Positions 9,339 through 17,692 of a stretch of DNA of 64,000 bases are shown in pieces. Position 1 is the stretch's first letter. Each line of letters starts with the position of its first letter. Under the pieces are notes generated by a model. That model made no database searches. It was not told the origin of the DNA and saw nothing but the letters and a program-made list of their open reading frames with translations. The position numbers and the translations under genes are program-made. Where the stretch lies: NCBI GenBank assembly GCA_035443885.1, contig DAOMNO010000006.1, positions 1 to 64,000 on the forward strand. Reading direction: 5' to 3'. This DNA comes from DAOMNO01 sp035443885 (GTDB lineage Bacteria; Planctomycetota; Phycisphaerae; Phycisphaerales; SM1A02).

Positions 9339-9865
9339 CAGTTCGACTCTCCCTGATCTTTCGCCATGAAAGGTTCAATGGGTGCGAACGCTTTGGCCAT
9401 GATTTCCGGTATTCGGGTTGGCCGCCTCGTGGTGAGGTCAACGAGCACCCACAGGGTCGCCGCTCGACAGATGACCGTCTCATCCGCTGGCCTGACGACG
9501 ACATATTCTCGCCACGCTTTGACGCGCCGCACCTGTCGAACCCACGTGGCGATGAGAAGATGATCGTCGAGCCATGTTTCCGCCAGATAGTCAATCTCGT
9601 GGCGGGCAACGAACCACATCACGCCAGCATCAAGCATGGACTGCCGGGTGTAGCTGCACGCATCCGAGTGCAACTCGGCAGCGCGATCAAGCCAACGCAC
9701 ATACTCGATGTTCGAGACGTGCGGAATCGTGTCGCTGATCTGGCTCGGTGCAATCGTCAGATGACATTGAAACGGCGCATGGTGCGGCACGTCGTAGCGC
9801 GACCAGTCGATCGGCGAGCCTAGAGGCACAAGATGGCCTGATGTGGGCTGGGTCTGCAGCGTCAT
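9338..9865 (-). CDS. Acyl-CoA thioesterase-like hotdog-fold protein
   Basis: The sequence resembles the 4-hydroxybenzoyl-CoA thioesterase/YbgC group of hotdog proteins. It has a segment HVSNIEYVRWLDRAAELHSD, corresponding to the family's HVNNVVYLRWFEEAR-type active-site helix, then VARHEIDYLAETWLDDHLLIATWV and a terminal WVLVDLTTRRPTRIP strand. The usual catalytic Asp of that motif (D-x-x-G-H-V-N-N) is not evident here: the motif begins SDTIPHVSN. ATG at 9865 is preferred to one further upstream because it forms an ATGA overlap with the preceding DUF971 gene. Substrate unknown. Confidence 0.78.
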   Translation of the reverse strand: MTLQTQPTSGHLVPLGSPIDWSRYDVPHHAPFQCHLTIAPSQISDTIPHVSNIEYVRWLDRAAELHSDACSYTRQSMLDAGVMWFVARHEIDYLAETWLDDHLLIATWVRQVRRVKAWREYVVVRPADETVICRAATLWVLVDLTTRRPTRIPEIMAKAFAPIEPFMAKDQGESN

Positions 9866-10212
9866 GCGGAGTAACCTCCCGGAGAAGATTGGCCTCGTTG
9901 CAGGCCCGGGTCGATTTCTCGCAGATACCGCCACGAGTAAATTCCGGTGTCGTGCCCGTCGGAGAACTGAATGCGGATGGCGTAGTTGCCCACAAGTTCC
10001 GCGCCGAGTGCGGTCAGCGGCCCGCTTGTTTTCGAGGCGGGTAAGACGGTAAGCGGGTTTCGCTGCATTTCTTCGCGAAGCTGTCTGGCTTCCGCAGATG
10101 GCGACATTTTTCGCAGATAGGCGATGGGATAGAAACTCTCACGGCCTTCAGCCCACCGGATGGTCAGCCCGTCGTCTTTCTTGAGATCGAGATGGACCGG
10201 CGTATCAGGCAT
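9862..10212 (-). CDS. DUF971 (GBBH-like N-terminal domain) protein
   Basis: The 116-residue protein is a single DUF971 domain: LDLKKDDGLTIRWAEG at the N-terminus, YPIAYLRKMSPSAEARQ in the middle and the closing GHDTGIYSWRYLREI motif, the most conserved part of this family. The domain is also the N-terminal part of gamma-butyrobetaine hydroxylase; free-standing bacterial versions have no firm function. ATG at 10212 is chosen since upstream residues are low-complexity and would run into the pyrF leader. It is the first gene of the minus operon and is divergent from pyrF with only 38 bases between starts. Confidence 0.88.
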   Translation of the reverse strand: MPDTPVHLDLKKDDGLTIRWAEGRESFYPIAYLRKMSPSAEARQLREEMQRNPLTVLPASKTSGPLTALGAELVGNYAIRIQFSDGHDTGIYSWRYLREIDPGLQRGQSSPGGYSA

Positions 10213-10250
10213 TGCACTCGGATTGTATCGGCGTGTAGAGTGCGGGGACG

Positions 10251-11162
10251 ATGACTGCTGCCCAAGCCACCGACCACGCTGCCGACCGTCTTCTGAACGC
10301 GATCGATCGCGTTGCTTCACCTGTTTGCGTCGGTCTGGACCCGGTTCTTGCTCGCCTGCCGGTCATGACCGCCAGCGGGCGATTGCGCGAAACCGAGGCG
10401 GAATCGGCGGTCGAGTCGATCGAGATATTTTCACTCCATGTGCTTGAAGCTGTGGCTCCGCACGTGCCCTGCGTGAAGTTTCAGTCGGCGTGTTACGAGC
10501 GATACGGCGTCAACGGGATAGCTGCGCTGCAACGACTGATGCTCGAAGCAGACCGCATGGGACTTGAAGTGATCCTTGACGCAAAGCGCGGTGACATCGG
10601 CCTGACGGCGGAACACTACGCTGCGGCGGCATTTGATCCACTCTTCCGTCAGCCATCATGGATCACGATTAATAGCTACTTGGGCGTTGACGGCATCACG
10701 CCGTTTCTTCAGCCTGGGCGAGGCGCTTTTGCACTGGTGCGCACATCGAATCCGGGGGGCGACGCTATTCAGAATCTGGAGCTTGCTTCAGGCGGTGTCG
10801 TCGCGGATGCGGTTGCTGGAATCGTGGCAGCGATTGGCAGGGACCATATCGGCAAGCGTGGGTTCAGCTCGCTTGGCGCGGTGGTCGGCGCGACTAAGCC
10901 GCATGATGCGGAACATCTACGAGATTTGATGCCCCAACAGATTTTTCTTGTGCCCGGTTACGGCGCGCAAGGCGGCAGCATGAAGGACGTGCGAGCGTGT
11001 TTCCGCCGCGATAGCGCGGGGAGGCTGACTGGAGCGATCGTAACTGCGAGTCGGCTCGTCATCTACGCCTACAAACGAGGCGATACGTACTGGAAGACCG
11101 CCATTGCGGATGCGGCAGCCCGATTTGCGGACGAGATCGGCTCGGCAATGGGAATGAGGTAG
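10251..11162 (+). CDS. pyrF: Orotidine 5'-phosphate decarboxylase (type 2)
   Basis: It catalyses the last step of UMP synthesis, OMP to UMP. The catalytic motif is seen as ILDAKRGDIGLTAEHYA (Lys flanked by Asp residues), after SPVCVGLDPVLARLP and VPCVKFQSACYERYG. Near the C-terminus, FLVPGYGAQGGSMKDV is the phosphate-binding loop. The 303-residue length and the motif spacing fit the longer type 2 enzymes, found in mycobacteria and myxobacteria, rather than the 230-residue type 1. No other pyr gene is nearby. Confidence 0.95.
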   Translation: MTAAQATDHAADRLLNAIDRVASPVCVGLDPVLARLPVMTASGRLRETEAESAVESIEIFSLHVLEAVAPHVPCVKFQSACYERYGVNGIAALQRLMLEADRMGLEVILDAKRGDIGLTAEHYAAAAFDPLFRQPSWITINSYLGVDGITPFLQPGRGAFALVRTSNPGGDAIQNLELASGGVVADAVAGIVAAIGRDHIGKRGFSSLGAVVGATKPHDAEHLRDLMPQQIFLVPGYGAQGGSMKDVRACFRRDSAGRLTGAIVTASRLVIYAYKRGDTYWKTAIADAAARFADEIGSAMGMR

Positions 11163-11217
11163 CAGGAATGTTCCACGTCTCGCTTGCCATGGACGTGCTG
11201 TGCGGTAGCGTAACGAC

Positions 11218-12810
11218 ATGACTATGTCGAAGGCGGTCATTCTGGTTTGTTTTCTCGTGCTGCTTGGCATACCCATGCTCTTTCGACCTGCGCACGATCA
11301 GGCACGCCCGCCGGTCGGTTCATCGCGACTCATCATCATCACGCCTCATAATGAACAGATTCGCCGCGAGTTTGCGAGAGCGTTCGATGAATGGCACGAC
11401 GCGCAGTATGGCGGCCGCGTTAATGTGATCTATACGGTGCCCGGCGGCACGAGTGAGATTCGCAAGATGCTGGAAGCGCAGTTTATCGCTGCGATTGAGG
11501 CGGGCCGCGAGCCGGGAGGTGATGCTGATCTGGTCTTTGGCGGCGGCTCGTATGAGCACACCGTCCTGAAGCGAGGTGTTACGGCAACAGCACCTGATGG
11601 CGCCTCGCAGTCGCTGAGCATCAGCGTACCTGTAGACTTGCAGATGGATTGGCTCGAAACAACCTATGGCGAAAACGTCATTGGCGACGCGTATCTGTAT
11701 GATCCTGATCGTTACTGGTTTGGCACCGCGCTCTCAGGCTTCGGGATCGTTTTCAATCGCGACATGCTGGCGCAAATCAACGTGCCGGAACCGACTGCGT
11801 GGCATGATTTGTGTCATCCACGGTTGCGTGGCTGGGTTTCGCTGGTCAATCCGGGTCAATCGGGTTCCATTACGACGGCCTTTGAGGCGATTCTCCAGCG
11901 TCGCGGCTGGACTGACGGCTGGCGAATTCTGCGTCGTGCAGGCGCGAACTCACGATACTTCTCCGCAAGTTCGCTCAAAGGTCCGATTGATGTGAGTCAG
12001 GGCAATGCAGCGATGGGAGTCTGCATCGACTTTTACGGTCGCTATCAGTCGCAAGCAGTTGCGCGTGCTGCGGGAGTTCGTCCCGGCTCGCGCGAAGTGC
12101 GTATCGGATACGTTGATCCGCCCGGTGAGGGCACCATCGATCCCGATCCCATTTCAATGCTGCGCGGAGCGCCGAACCCAGAAATCGCACGTCGGTTCAT
12201 CGAGTTCTGCTTGAGCGAACAGGCTCAAGCGTTGTGGCAGTTTTCGCTGGACGACCAGCTTGGCGACGGTCTTGGACCACGCGAGTTTGAGCTGAGGCGA
12301 TTGCCAATCCTGCGATCAATGTATGAGCGGCACATTGATCGCATGATCGATCAAGTCAATCCGTTCGAGTTGGCGGCCCCGCTTGAACATGCGCATCCGC
12401 ACTTTCGCGCGTTTGTCGCAGTTCTCTTCGCGTCCATGGTGATGGACGTGCATGCCCAACTGGTACGCGCCTGGGAAGTCATCATTGCTCATCCAGCATA
12501 TCCTGCCCACGCGGGGATCGTGACGGCGGATTCTCCAGAAGTGAATGATCCGAGACTTCGCAGGATGCTCGAGCTCTTCGACGCCATGCCAACCGTAGAG
12601 GGGCTGGATGCTTCTGCAGAAGGTACACGGGTTTATTCATTCGCGAATCCCGACGACCTGGCCGCGGTGCGCAGCGGCTGGCTGGGGGGCGGCTGGAAGG
12701 ACGCTGAATTGTGGCATAAGCAATCGACCCCTTCCGACGCATTGAGAAGAAATCTCACACGCTTCTTTAGAGAGAATTATCAGGCGATCGTTCGGATGGC
12801 CGAAGAATAG
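11218..12810 (+). CDS. Orphan ABC-type extracellular solute-binding protein, extended
   Basis: The first 340 residues resemble iron/polyamine-type solute-binding proteins. There is an N-terminal membrane/signal segment (residues 4-21, no lipobox), then LIIITPHNEQIRREFARAF, DADLVFGGGSYEHTVLKRG, YWFGTALSGFGIVFNRD, and a CIDFYGRYQ segment followed by DPISMLRGAPNPEIARRFIEF. The family is usually about 330-350 residues. This one has roughly 190 more, a helical C-terminal part that I cannot assign. No permease or ATPase gene is adjacent, so it may serve a transporter encoded elsewhere or act as a sensor. Its stop lies only 5 bases before the pyruvate kinase start. Confidence 0.8.
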   Translation: MTMSKAVILVCFLVLLGIPMLFRPAHDQARPPVGSSRLIIITPHNEQIRREFARAFDEWHDAQYGGRVNVIYTVPGGTSEIRKMLEAQFIAAIEAGREPGGDADLVFGGGSYEHTVLKRGVTATAPDGASQSLSISVPVDLQMDWLETTYGENVIGDAYLYDPDRYWFGTALSGFGIVFNRDMLAQINVPEPTAWHDLCHPRLRGWVSLVNPGQSGSITTAFEAILQRRGWTDGWRILRRAGANSRYFSASSLKGPIDVSQGNAAMGVCIDFYGRYQSQAVARAAGVRPGSREVRIGYVDPPGEGTIDPDPISMLRGAPNPEIARRFIEFCLSEQAQALWQFSLDDQLGDGLGPREFELRRLPILRSMYERHIDRMIDQVNPFELAAPLEHAHPHFRAFVAVLFASMVMDVHAQLVRAWEVIIAHPAYPAHAGIVTADSPEVNDPRLRRMLELFDAMPTVEGLDASAEGTRVYSFANPDDLAAVRSGWLGGGWKDAELWHKQSTPSDALRRNLTRFFRENYQAIVRMAEE

Positions 12811-12815
12811 CTCTC

Positions 12816-14432
12816 ATGGAGCGTGCGTCCGGCATCATGGACACTTCGACCCCTCAGCCAACCTCGGCTCAGAAGCCTTCGACGGATCGCACCGCGCTTC
12901 TTCCTGATGGGCAAGGCATCCCCATGATGCCGCTGACCAAGATCATCGCGACCATCGGGCCTGCATCGTCTGATCCTGAGGTGATTCGCAAACTGATTGA
13001 GGGCGGTGTTGCGATCTTCCGGCTGAACTTCAGCCACGGCTCGCTGGATGACCATGTTGATCGCGTGAGAACAATTCGACAGATTGCGAAAGAGCTGCAT
13101 CGCTGCACGGCGATTCTCGGCGACCTGCAAGGCCCCAAGATTCGCGTCGGGACTGTCCCGAACGATGGTCTTGATGTGCCTACCGGCGCGCGAGTTCGAT
13201 TCGTCCGATCGCCTGTGGTGGCTTCCCCCCCAACACCGGGTGTTGTGCCGCAGGTGTACACCTTCAGCAGTACGTATGAAGCCTTGATTGAGGATGTTGA
13301 ACCGGGTCAGCGGTTGCTCGTCAACGACGGCGCGGTGCGCATGCTCGTCGTTGAAAAATCGGCCGACTGTATTGACTGCACGGTTACGCATGGCGGTCTC
13401 ATCACCAGTGGCAAAGGTGTGAACTTGCCGGAGTCGAAGCTCACGATCGGATCATTGACGGATCGGGACTGGGAATGCGTGGAATGGGCTGTTCGGCACG
13501 ATCTTGATTTCCTGGCGCTGAGTTTCGTCCGCTCTGCCGAAGATGTGCGAACGCTTGTTGAGGGTTTGGCGGAGATCAAACATCGCGCTGGCGTCCCGAA
13601 CATGCGCATGCCGATCGTAGCCAAGATTGAACTGCCGAGCGCGGTTGAGAATATCGACGGCATCTTTGAGGCTACGGATGCAATTATGATTGCGCGAGGC
13701 GACCTCGGCGTTGAAATGGATTTGGCGCGAGTGCCAGTCATTCAGCGCAGGTTGCAGGCTGCATCCGATCTATGGGGCAAACCGTGCATCGTGGCGACGC
13801 AGATGCTGGAGACCATGATTAGTTCTCCTTCGCCGACGCGAGCCGAAGCCAGTGATGTGGCGGGTGCGATTTTCGATCGCGCTGACGCCGTGATGCTTTC
13901 CGGTGAGACGGCGGTGGGGCGCTATCCGGTCGTGGCGGTGGAGCATATGCGTCGCATCGCAGAATACACCGAGCTTGAGCTGGCGCGGCAGCCACAAACA
14001 ACTTCCGCTCCGCAGAAGCTGATTGAGACGCGCTATCGCACCGCAGCATTGGCGCACGGCGCATGGACCATTGCGCAGGATATGGACGCAAAGTTCATCA
14101 TCGTGTGGTCACAGCAGGGCGGCGGCGCGAGATATCTCAGCCAGAACAATTTTCATATTCCCATCATCGCAGCGACCACGGACGAACGCGCCGCACGACG
14201 AATGCAACTGCTACGTGGCGTAACGCCGATTCTCATGCCTCGCCCAGAGAACCTCGCACAGTTCACGACAATGGCCGACGCATTTCTGCTGAAGGCTGCC
14301 TGGGCGAAGCCGGGCGATGTCTGCGTGCTGGTTGCGGGTGAACCGATCGGCGTGGAAGGCATTACGAATTCACTGGCCATTCACTCGGTCGGTAGCCCAG
14401 ATACGGGTTTCGCCAAGCACGGTACAGCTTAG
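12816..14432 (+). CDS. pyk: Pyruvate kinase
   Basis: It catalyses the final glycolytic step, phosphoenolpyruvate plus ADP to pyruvate plus ATP. Recognisable parts are TKIIATIGPASSDPEVI, FRLNFSHGSLDDH, the lid domain insertion around residues 110-200, and the active-site segment IVAKIELPSAVENID. This is followed by AIMIARGDLGVEMDL, KPCIVATQMLETMI, and RAEASDVAGAIFDRADAVML. A C-terminal domain of about 140 residues follows. The N-terminus is about 40 residues longer than usual; ATG at 12837 or the MPLTKIIATIG methionine are alternative starts, so the first residues are uncertain. Confidence 0.95.
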   Translation: MERASGIMDTSTPQPTSAQKPSTDRTALLPDGQGIPMMPLTKIIATIGPASSDPEVIRKLIEGGVAIFRLNFSHGSLDDHVDRVRTIRQIAKELHRCTAILGDLQGPKIRVGTVPNDGLDVPTGARVRFVRSPVVASPPTPGVVPQVYTFSSTYEALIEDVEPGQRLLVNDGAVRMLVVEKSADCIDCTVTHGGLITSGKGVNLPESKLTIGSLTDRDWECVEWAVRHDLDFLALSFVRSAEDVRTLVEGLAEIKHRAGVPNMRMPIVAKIELPSAVENIDGIFEATDAIMIARGDLGVEMDLARVPVIQRRLQAASDLWGKPCIVATQMLETMISSPSPTRAEASDVAGAIFDRADAVMLSGETAVGRYPVVAVEHMRRIAEYTELELARQPQTTSAPQKLIETRYRTAALAHGAWTIAQDMDAKFIIVWSQQGGGARYLSQNNFHIPIIAATTDERAARRMQLLRGVTPILMPRPENLAQFTTMADAFLLKAAWAKPGDVCVLVAGEPIGVEGITNSLAIHSVGSPDTGFAKHGTA

Positions 14433-14479
14433 GCAGCGACATTTCCCGCAAGCCTGCCGCCGGAATAGGATTGCACTCC

Positions 14480-15856
14480 ATGCGAGCTGCGATTCTGGCC
14501 ATCGGCGATGAACTGACACGAGGCGAAACCACGGATACGAACAGTCCGTGGATTGCTGCCCGTCTTGGTGAGATGGGAATCGTTACGGTGGAACATCGAA
14601 CGGTTGAAGATGACCGCGAAGCCATCGGGACGGCAGTGGCATCACTCATGCGCCGGGTCGATGTGCTGGTGATGACCGGCGGACTTGGGCCGACAAGTGA
14701 CGATCTGACACGAGATGCGCTGGGTGATGTGTTCAACCCCGGCCGCGAACTGATTCGCGACGAAGATGCTGTTCGCTGGCTTCAGGAGCGTTACGCTCGT
14801 CGTGCTGCACCAATGCCTCAATCGAATCTCGTGCAAACCATGAGGCCCATTTCGATGCGGTGCATGCACAACCCGCATGGCACTGCGCCCGGGCTGGCTG
14901 GCGTAGGGATGCCGCCGGATTTTCGCAGACGTTGCCATGTTTTTTCGCTGCCCGGTCCGCCAGGCGAAATGAAGCCGATGTTTGTGGATCATGTGATTCC
15001 AGCGCTCCGCGCCTGCATGGAAGGGTTGGACGCTGGTACGGTTGCGCTTAGCGCGCAGGTTCATTCATTCGGCATCGGTGAATCACGCGCTGCGGAGTTG
15101 CTTGAAGGCATGATGGCCCGCGATCGTGCGGGCAATGGATTGCCCGTCATTGGGACGACGGTATCCGGTGGTATCGTCTCGGCCCGAATTCGTGCGAGGG
15201 GACAGGCGTCCGTGGTGAAGCCGCTCATTGATGCAGATGTTCAGGATGTTGAGCGTCGCTGGTCGCCCTACGCATTCGGACGCGACGGCGTTACGCTGGC
15301 CAGCGCAACGCATGTGCTGCTGCGCCAGTTCCGCAAAACGATCGCAACTGCGGAGTCATGCACGGGGGGGTTGCTTGGCAAACTGCTCGTTGATCCCGAT
15401 GGTGCGAGCAACTCGTATGTCGGCGGCTGGATTACGTACTCCAATGAGATGAAAGTCGAAGAACTTGCAGTGCCTCAGGAACTGCTTGCGCTCCACGGCG
15501 CGGTCTCTGCTGAAGTGGCTGTCGCGATGGCTTCTGGAGCCTTGGCAAAAGCTGGCGCCGATTACGCTCTTGCAATCACCGGCATTGCAGGTCCAGATGG
15601 CGGCACACCGGAGAAACCTATAGGCACTGTGTTTATCGCATTGGCATCTGCAACGAGCGGTACACCAACGCATGAGGTACGCCGATTTGCATTCACAGGT
15701 GATCGAGAAACGACTCGGCTTCGATCTGCGTTGGCTGCGATTCAGATGCTTCGGTTCGCATTGCTTCGAGTATCTGCGACGACGCCGTTGCTCTGGGAAA
15801 TGCCGGTGAGTGGATTCAGCATCACACAGCCTGCCGATGTTGTGAGTCAATCATGA
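14480..15856 (+). CDS. cinA: CinA family protein (NMN deamidase / competence-damage protein)
   Basis: Two domains are present. The N-terminal molybdopterin-binding-like (COG1058) domain starts AAILAIGDELTRGETTDTN and contains VLVMTGGLGPTSDDLTRDA. The C-terminal NMN amidohydrolase domain has TIATAESCTGGLLGKLL and LAITGIAGPDGGTPEKPIG. Full-length CinA recycles pyridine nucleotides by deamidating NMN. ATG at 14480 has AGGA 9 bases upstream; a TTG 9 bases earlier is less likely. The stop overlaps the folK start by four bases (ATGA), so the two are translationally coupled. Confidence 0.93.
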   Translation: MRAAILAIGDELTRGETTDTNSPWIAARLGEMGIVTVEHRTVEDDREAIGTAVASLMRRVDVLVMTGGLGPTSDDLTRDALGDVFNPGRELIRDEDAVRWLQERYARRAAPMPQSNLVQTMRPISMRCMHNPHGTAPGLAGVGMPPDFRRRCHVFSLPGPPGEMKPMFVDHVIPALRACMEGLDAGTVALSAQVHSFGIGESRAAELLEGMMARDRAGNGLPVIGTTVSGGIVSARIRARGQASVVKPLIDADVQDVERRWSPYAFGRDGVTLASATHVLLRQFRKTIATAESCTGGLLGKLLVDPDGASNSYVGGWITYSNEMKVEELAVPQELLALHGAVSAEVAVAMASGALAKAGADYALAITGIAGPDGGTPEKPIGTVFIALASATSGTPTHEVRRFAFTGDRETTRLRSALAAIQMLRFALLRVSATTPLLWEMPVSGFSITQPADVVSQS

Positions 15857-16362
15857 GCCGCTGGATTCGAGCGTACATCGCGTTTGGTTCCAATCTGGGC
15901 GATCGGAAAGCTTCGCTCGACGCTGCGTTGAACGCGCTGGGTTTACATGGTGACATTCGCCTGGAGTCAGTGAGCGCTTTTATGCAGACGCAGCCGGTGG
16001 GGCCGGTTCCACAGGGACCGTACTTGAATGGCGCTGCAGAGCTGCGCACGCGCCTTTCGCCAAGGGAGCTTTTAGAGCAGTTCCTTGCTATTGAAGCAAG
16101 GCAGGGGCGCGTGCGTGAAGGTGAAGTACGATGGGGGCCGCGAACGCTTGATCTTGATCTGCTTTTCTACGGCGATAACGCCGAATGCGTCATGGACGAA
16201 CCCGGTTTGACCCTGCCGCACCCGCGCGTGCAGGATCGGCGGTTCGTCCTGGAGCCTTTGGCGGAGATTGCCCCGGATTTAATCCATCCGGTTCTGCGGC
16301 TCTCGGTGAACGAGATGCTCCGTCGCGTCGTTGCAGTGGAAAGCGAAAAAGCCTTACGCTGA
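15853..16362 (+). CDS. folK: 2-amino-4-hydroxy-6-hydroxymethyldihydropteridine pyrophosphokinase
   Basis: FolK transfers pyrophosphate from ATP to the pterin alcohol in folate synthesis. All family signatures are visible: AYIAFGSNLGDRKASLDAA at the start, QTQPVGPVPQGPYLNGA, the RWGPRTLDLDLLFYG metal/pterin motif with its two aspartates, and LPHPRVQDRRFVLEPLAEI. At 169 residues it is normal. It lies in an operon with cinA, overlapping by ATGA; no folP or folB is in view. Confidence 0.96.
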   Translation: MSRWIRAYIAFGSNLGDRKASLDAALNALGLHGDIRLESVSAFMQTQPVGPVPQGPYLNGAAELRTRLSPRELLEQFLAIEARQGRVREGEVRWGPRTLDLDLLFYGDNAECVMDEPGLTLPHPRVQDRRFVLEPLAEIAPDLIHPVLRLSVNEMLRRVVAVESEKALR

Positions 16363-16394
16363 AAGAATCTATGGGCCATCAAGAAGGAATGATG

Positions 16395-17660
16395 ATGAAG
16401 ACGAGTTTCTGTTGGATTGGTCTGTTATTCACGATGGCAATTGCCGTCTCGGCTTATGCGCAGGACGTGCCGCGCGAACAAACGCCGCGCCGGGGGCCAA
16501 GCACCCCTGCACCGTTGCCGCCTGTTGGCCTGACTCGCGAGGCGACCATCCTTCTTGAGCACGTCGCGCGGCAATATGCCGACGCTCCTGCTTTGCGTGA
16601 TACAGTCATGATCGAAACAGGCGGTCAGATTGTGCGTATGGATGTTGCGTTCGAGAGCGATCGGGCGGCCCTGTTCAAAGTGCCGGGTTTGACCATCACT
16701 GCGCTCGATGGATCGCTGATGGTGGAACGCGATGATGTGGATGACAAGTATCTGCACACGCCGTATCGCGAAGGATTTATAGCTTCGATTACATCGCTTT
16801 TCGGGCCGAACCTGAACTTGCCGTTCCACTTTCTGATGCGCGAGCAGGGCAACCAGCCAGGCGCGGTTGACGCCTATGTGCACCGGATGAGTCTCGGCAT
16901 GTTTCGTGGTCCAATTCTTGACAATGCGGAGACCGTTCAAGTGGACGGCGTGAAGCGGCACATCATGCGCTTTGCGGGCACGATCGGACGAATGGAGTTG
17001 GTGATTGACGCAGAAACGCTTCTCATACACTCGGTGACTGTTCTTATGCCATCGCCCTCAGGCGAGACAGGCGAGCCGATTCGTGCGACCATCCGCTTTT
17101 CACCGAAAATCAGTGATGCCCCGCAGCCCCCGATTCAGTTCAATCCGGCTGGTCGCAAGGCGGTCAGCAGCCTTGCGGAACTTGTCCCGAAGCAGATTGA
17201 ACCCGTTGAAGCCGGCGCAATCGCACCAGGTTTTACGCTGGCCACATTGCAAGGCGAACGCATTTCACTTGAGAAACTGAAAGGCTCGGTTGTCGTTCTG
17301 GATTTCTGGGCGACATGGTGCGGGCCGTGCAGGGCATCGCTGCCGATGCTGCAGGAGTTCGCGACGTGGGCCAAGGACAGCGGCCATCCGATCAAGGTGT
17401 ATGCGGTTAATGTGTGGGAGCGTGTCTCCGGTAAGCAGCGTCTTGATACGGTTGCGGATTTCTGGCGCAGCGCGGGGTACACCGTCCCCGTGCTGATCGA
17501 TGAAGACGGCGAGGTCATCAAGAGCTACGGATTCACCAGCATTCCCAGCCTTGTCGTCATCGGCACGGACGGCAAAGTCGTTCGGGCGCATCGCGGCATG
17601 GCACGCAACATGACTGATTTTCTGAAGAACGACGTGAAGCAAATCTTCGAGTCGCAATAA
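16395..17660 (+). CDS. Secreted LolA-like/DUF2092-type domain fused to TlpA-like thioredoxin, copy 1
   Basis: A signal peptide (residues 1-20, ending SAYAQ) leads to a roughly 200-residue beta-rich domain resembling the DUF2092/LolA-type fold. A C-terminal TlpA/ResA-like thioredoxin domain with WATWCGPC follows (Cys309 and Cys312) and has a cis-Pro loop in SIPSLVVIG. I prefer the third of three adjacent ATGs, 6 bases after AAGGA. The protein is predicted to be exported and to do thiol-disulfide exchange, perhaps on a substrate held by the N-terminal domain; that link is inference. It is followed by a paralogue of the same architecture. Confidence 0.83.
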   Translation: MKTSFCWIGLLFTMAIAVSAYAQDVPREQTPRRGPSTPAPLPPVGLTREATILLEHVARQYADAPALRDTVMIETGGQIVRMDVAFESDRAALFKVPGLTITALDGSLMVERDDVDDKYLHTPYREGFIASITSLFGPNLNLPFHFLMREQGNQPGAVDAYVHRMSLGMFRGPILDNAETVQVDGVKRHIMRFAGTIGRMELVIDAETLLIHSVTVLMPSPSGETGEPIRATIRFSPKISDAPQPPIQFNPAGRKAVSSLAELVPKQIEPVEAGAIAPGFTLATLQGERISLEKLKGSVVVLDFWATWCGPCRASLPMLQEFATWAKDSGHPIKVYAVNVWERVSGKQRLDTVADFWRSAGYTVPVLIDEDGEVIKSYGFTSIPSLVVIGTDGKVVRAHRGMARNMTDFLKNDVKQIFESQ

Positions 17661-17692
17661 GCTGGCGGTCAAAAACACAGAGGGGACTCATC

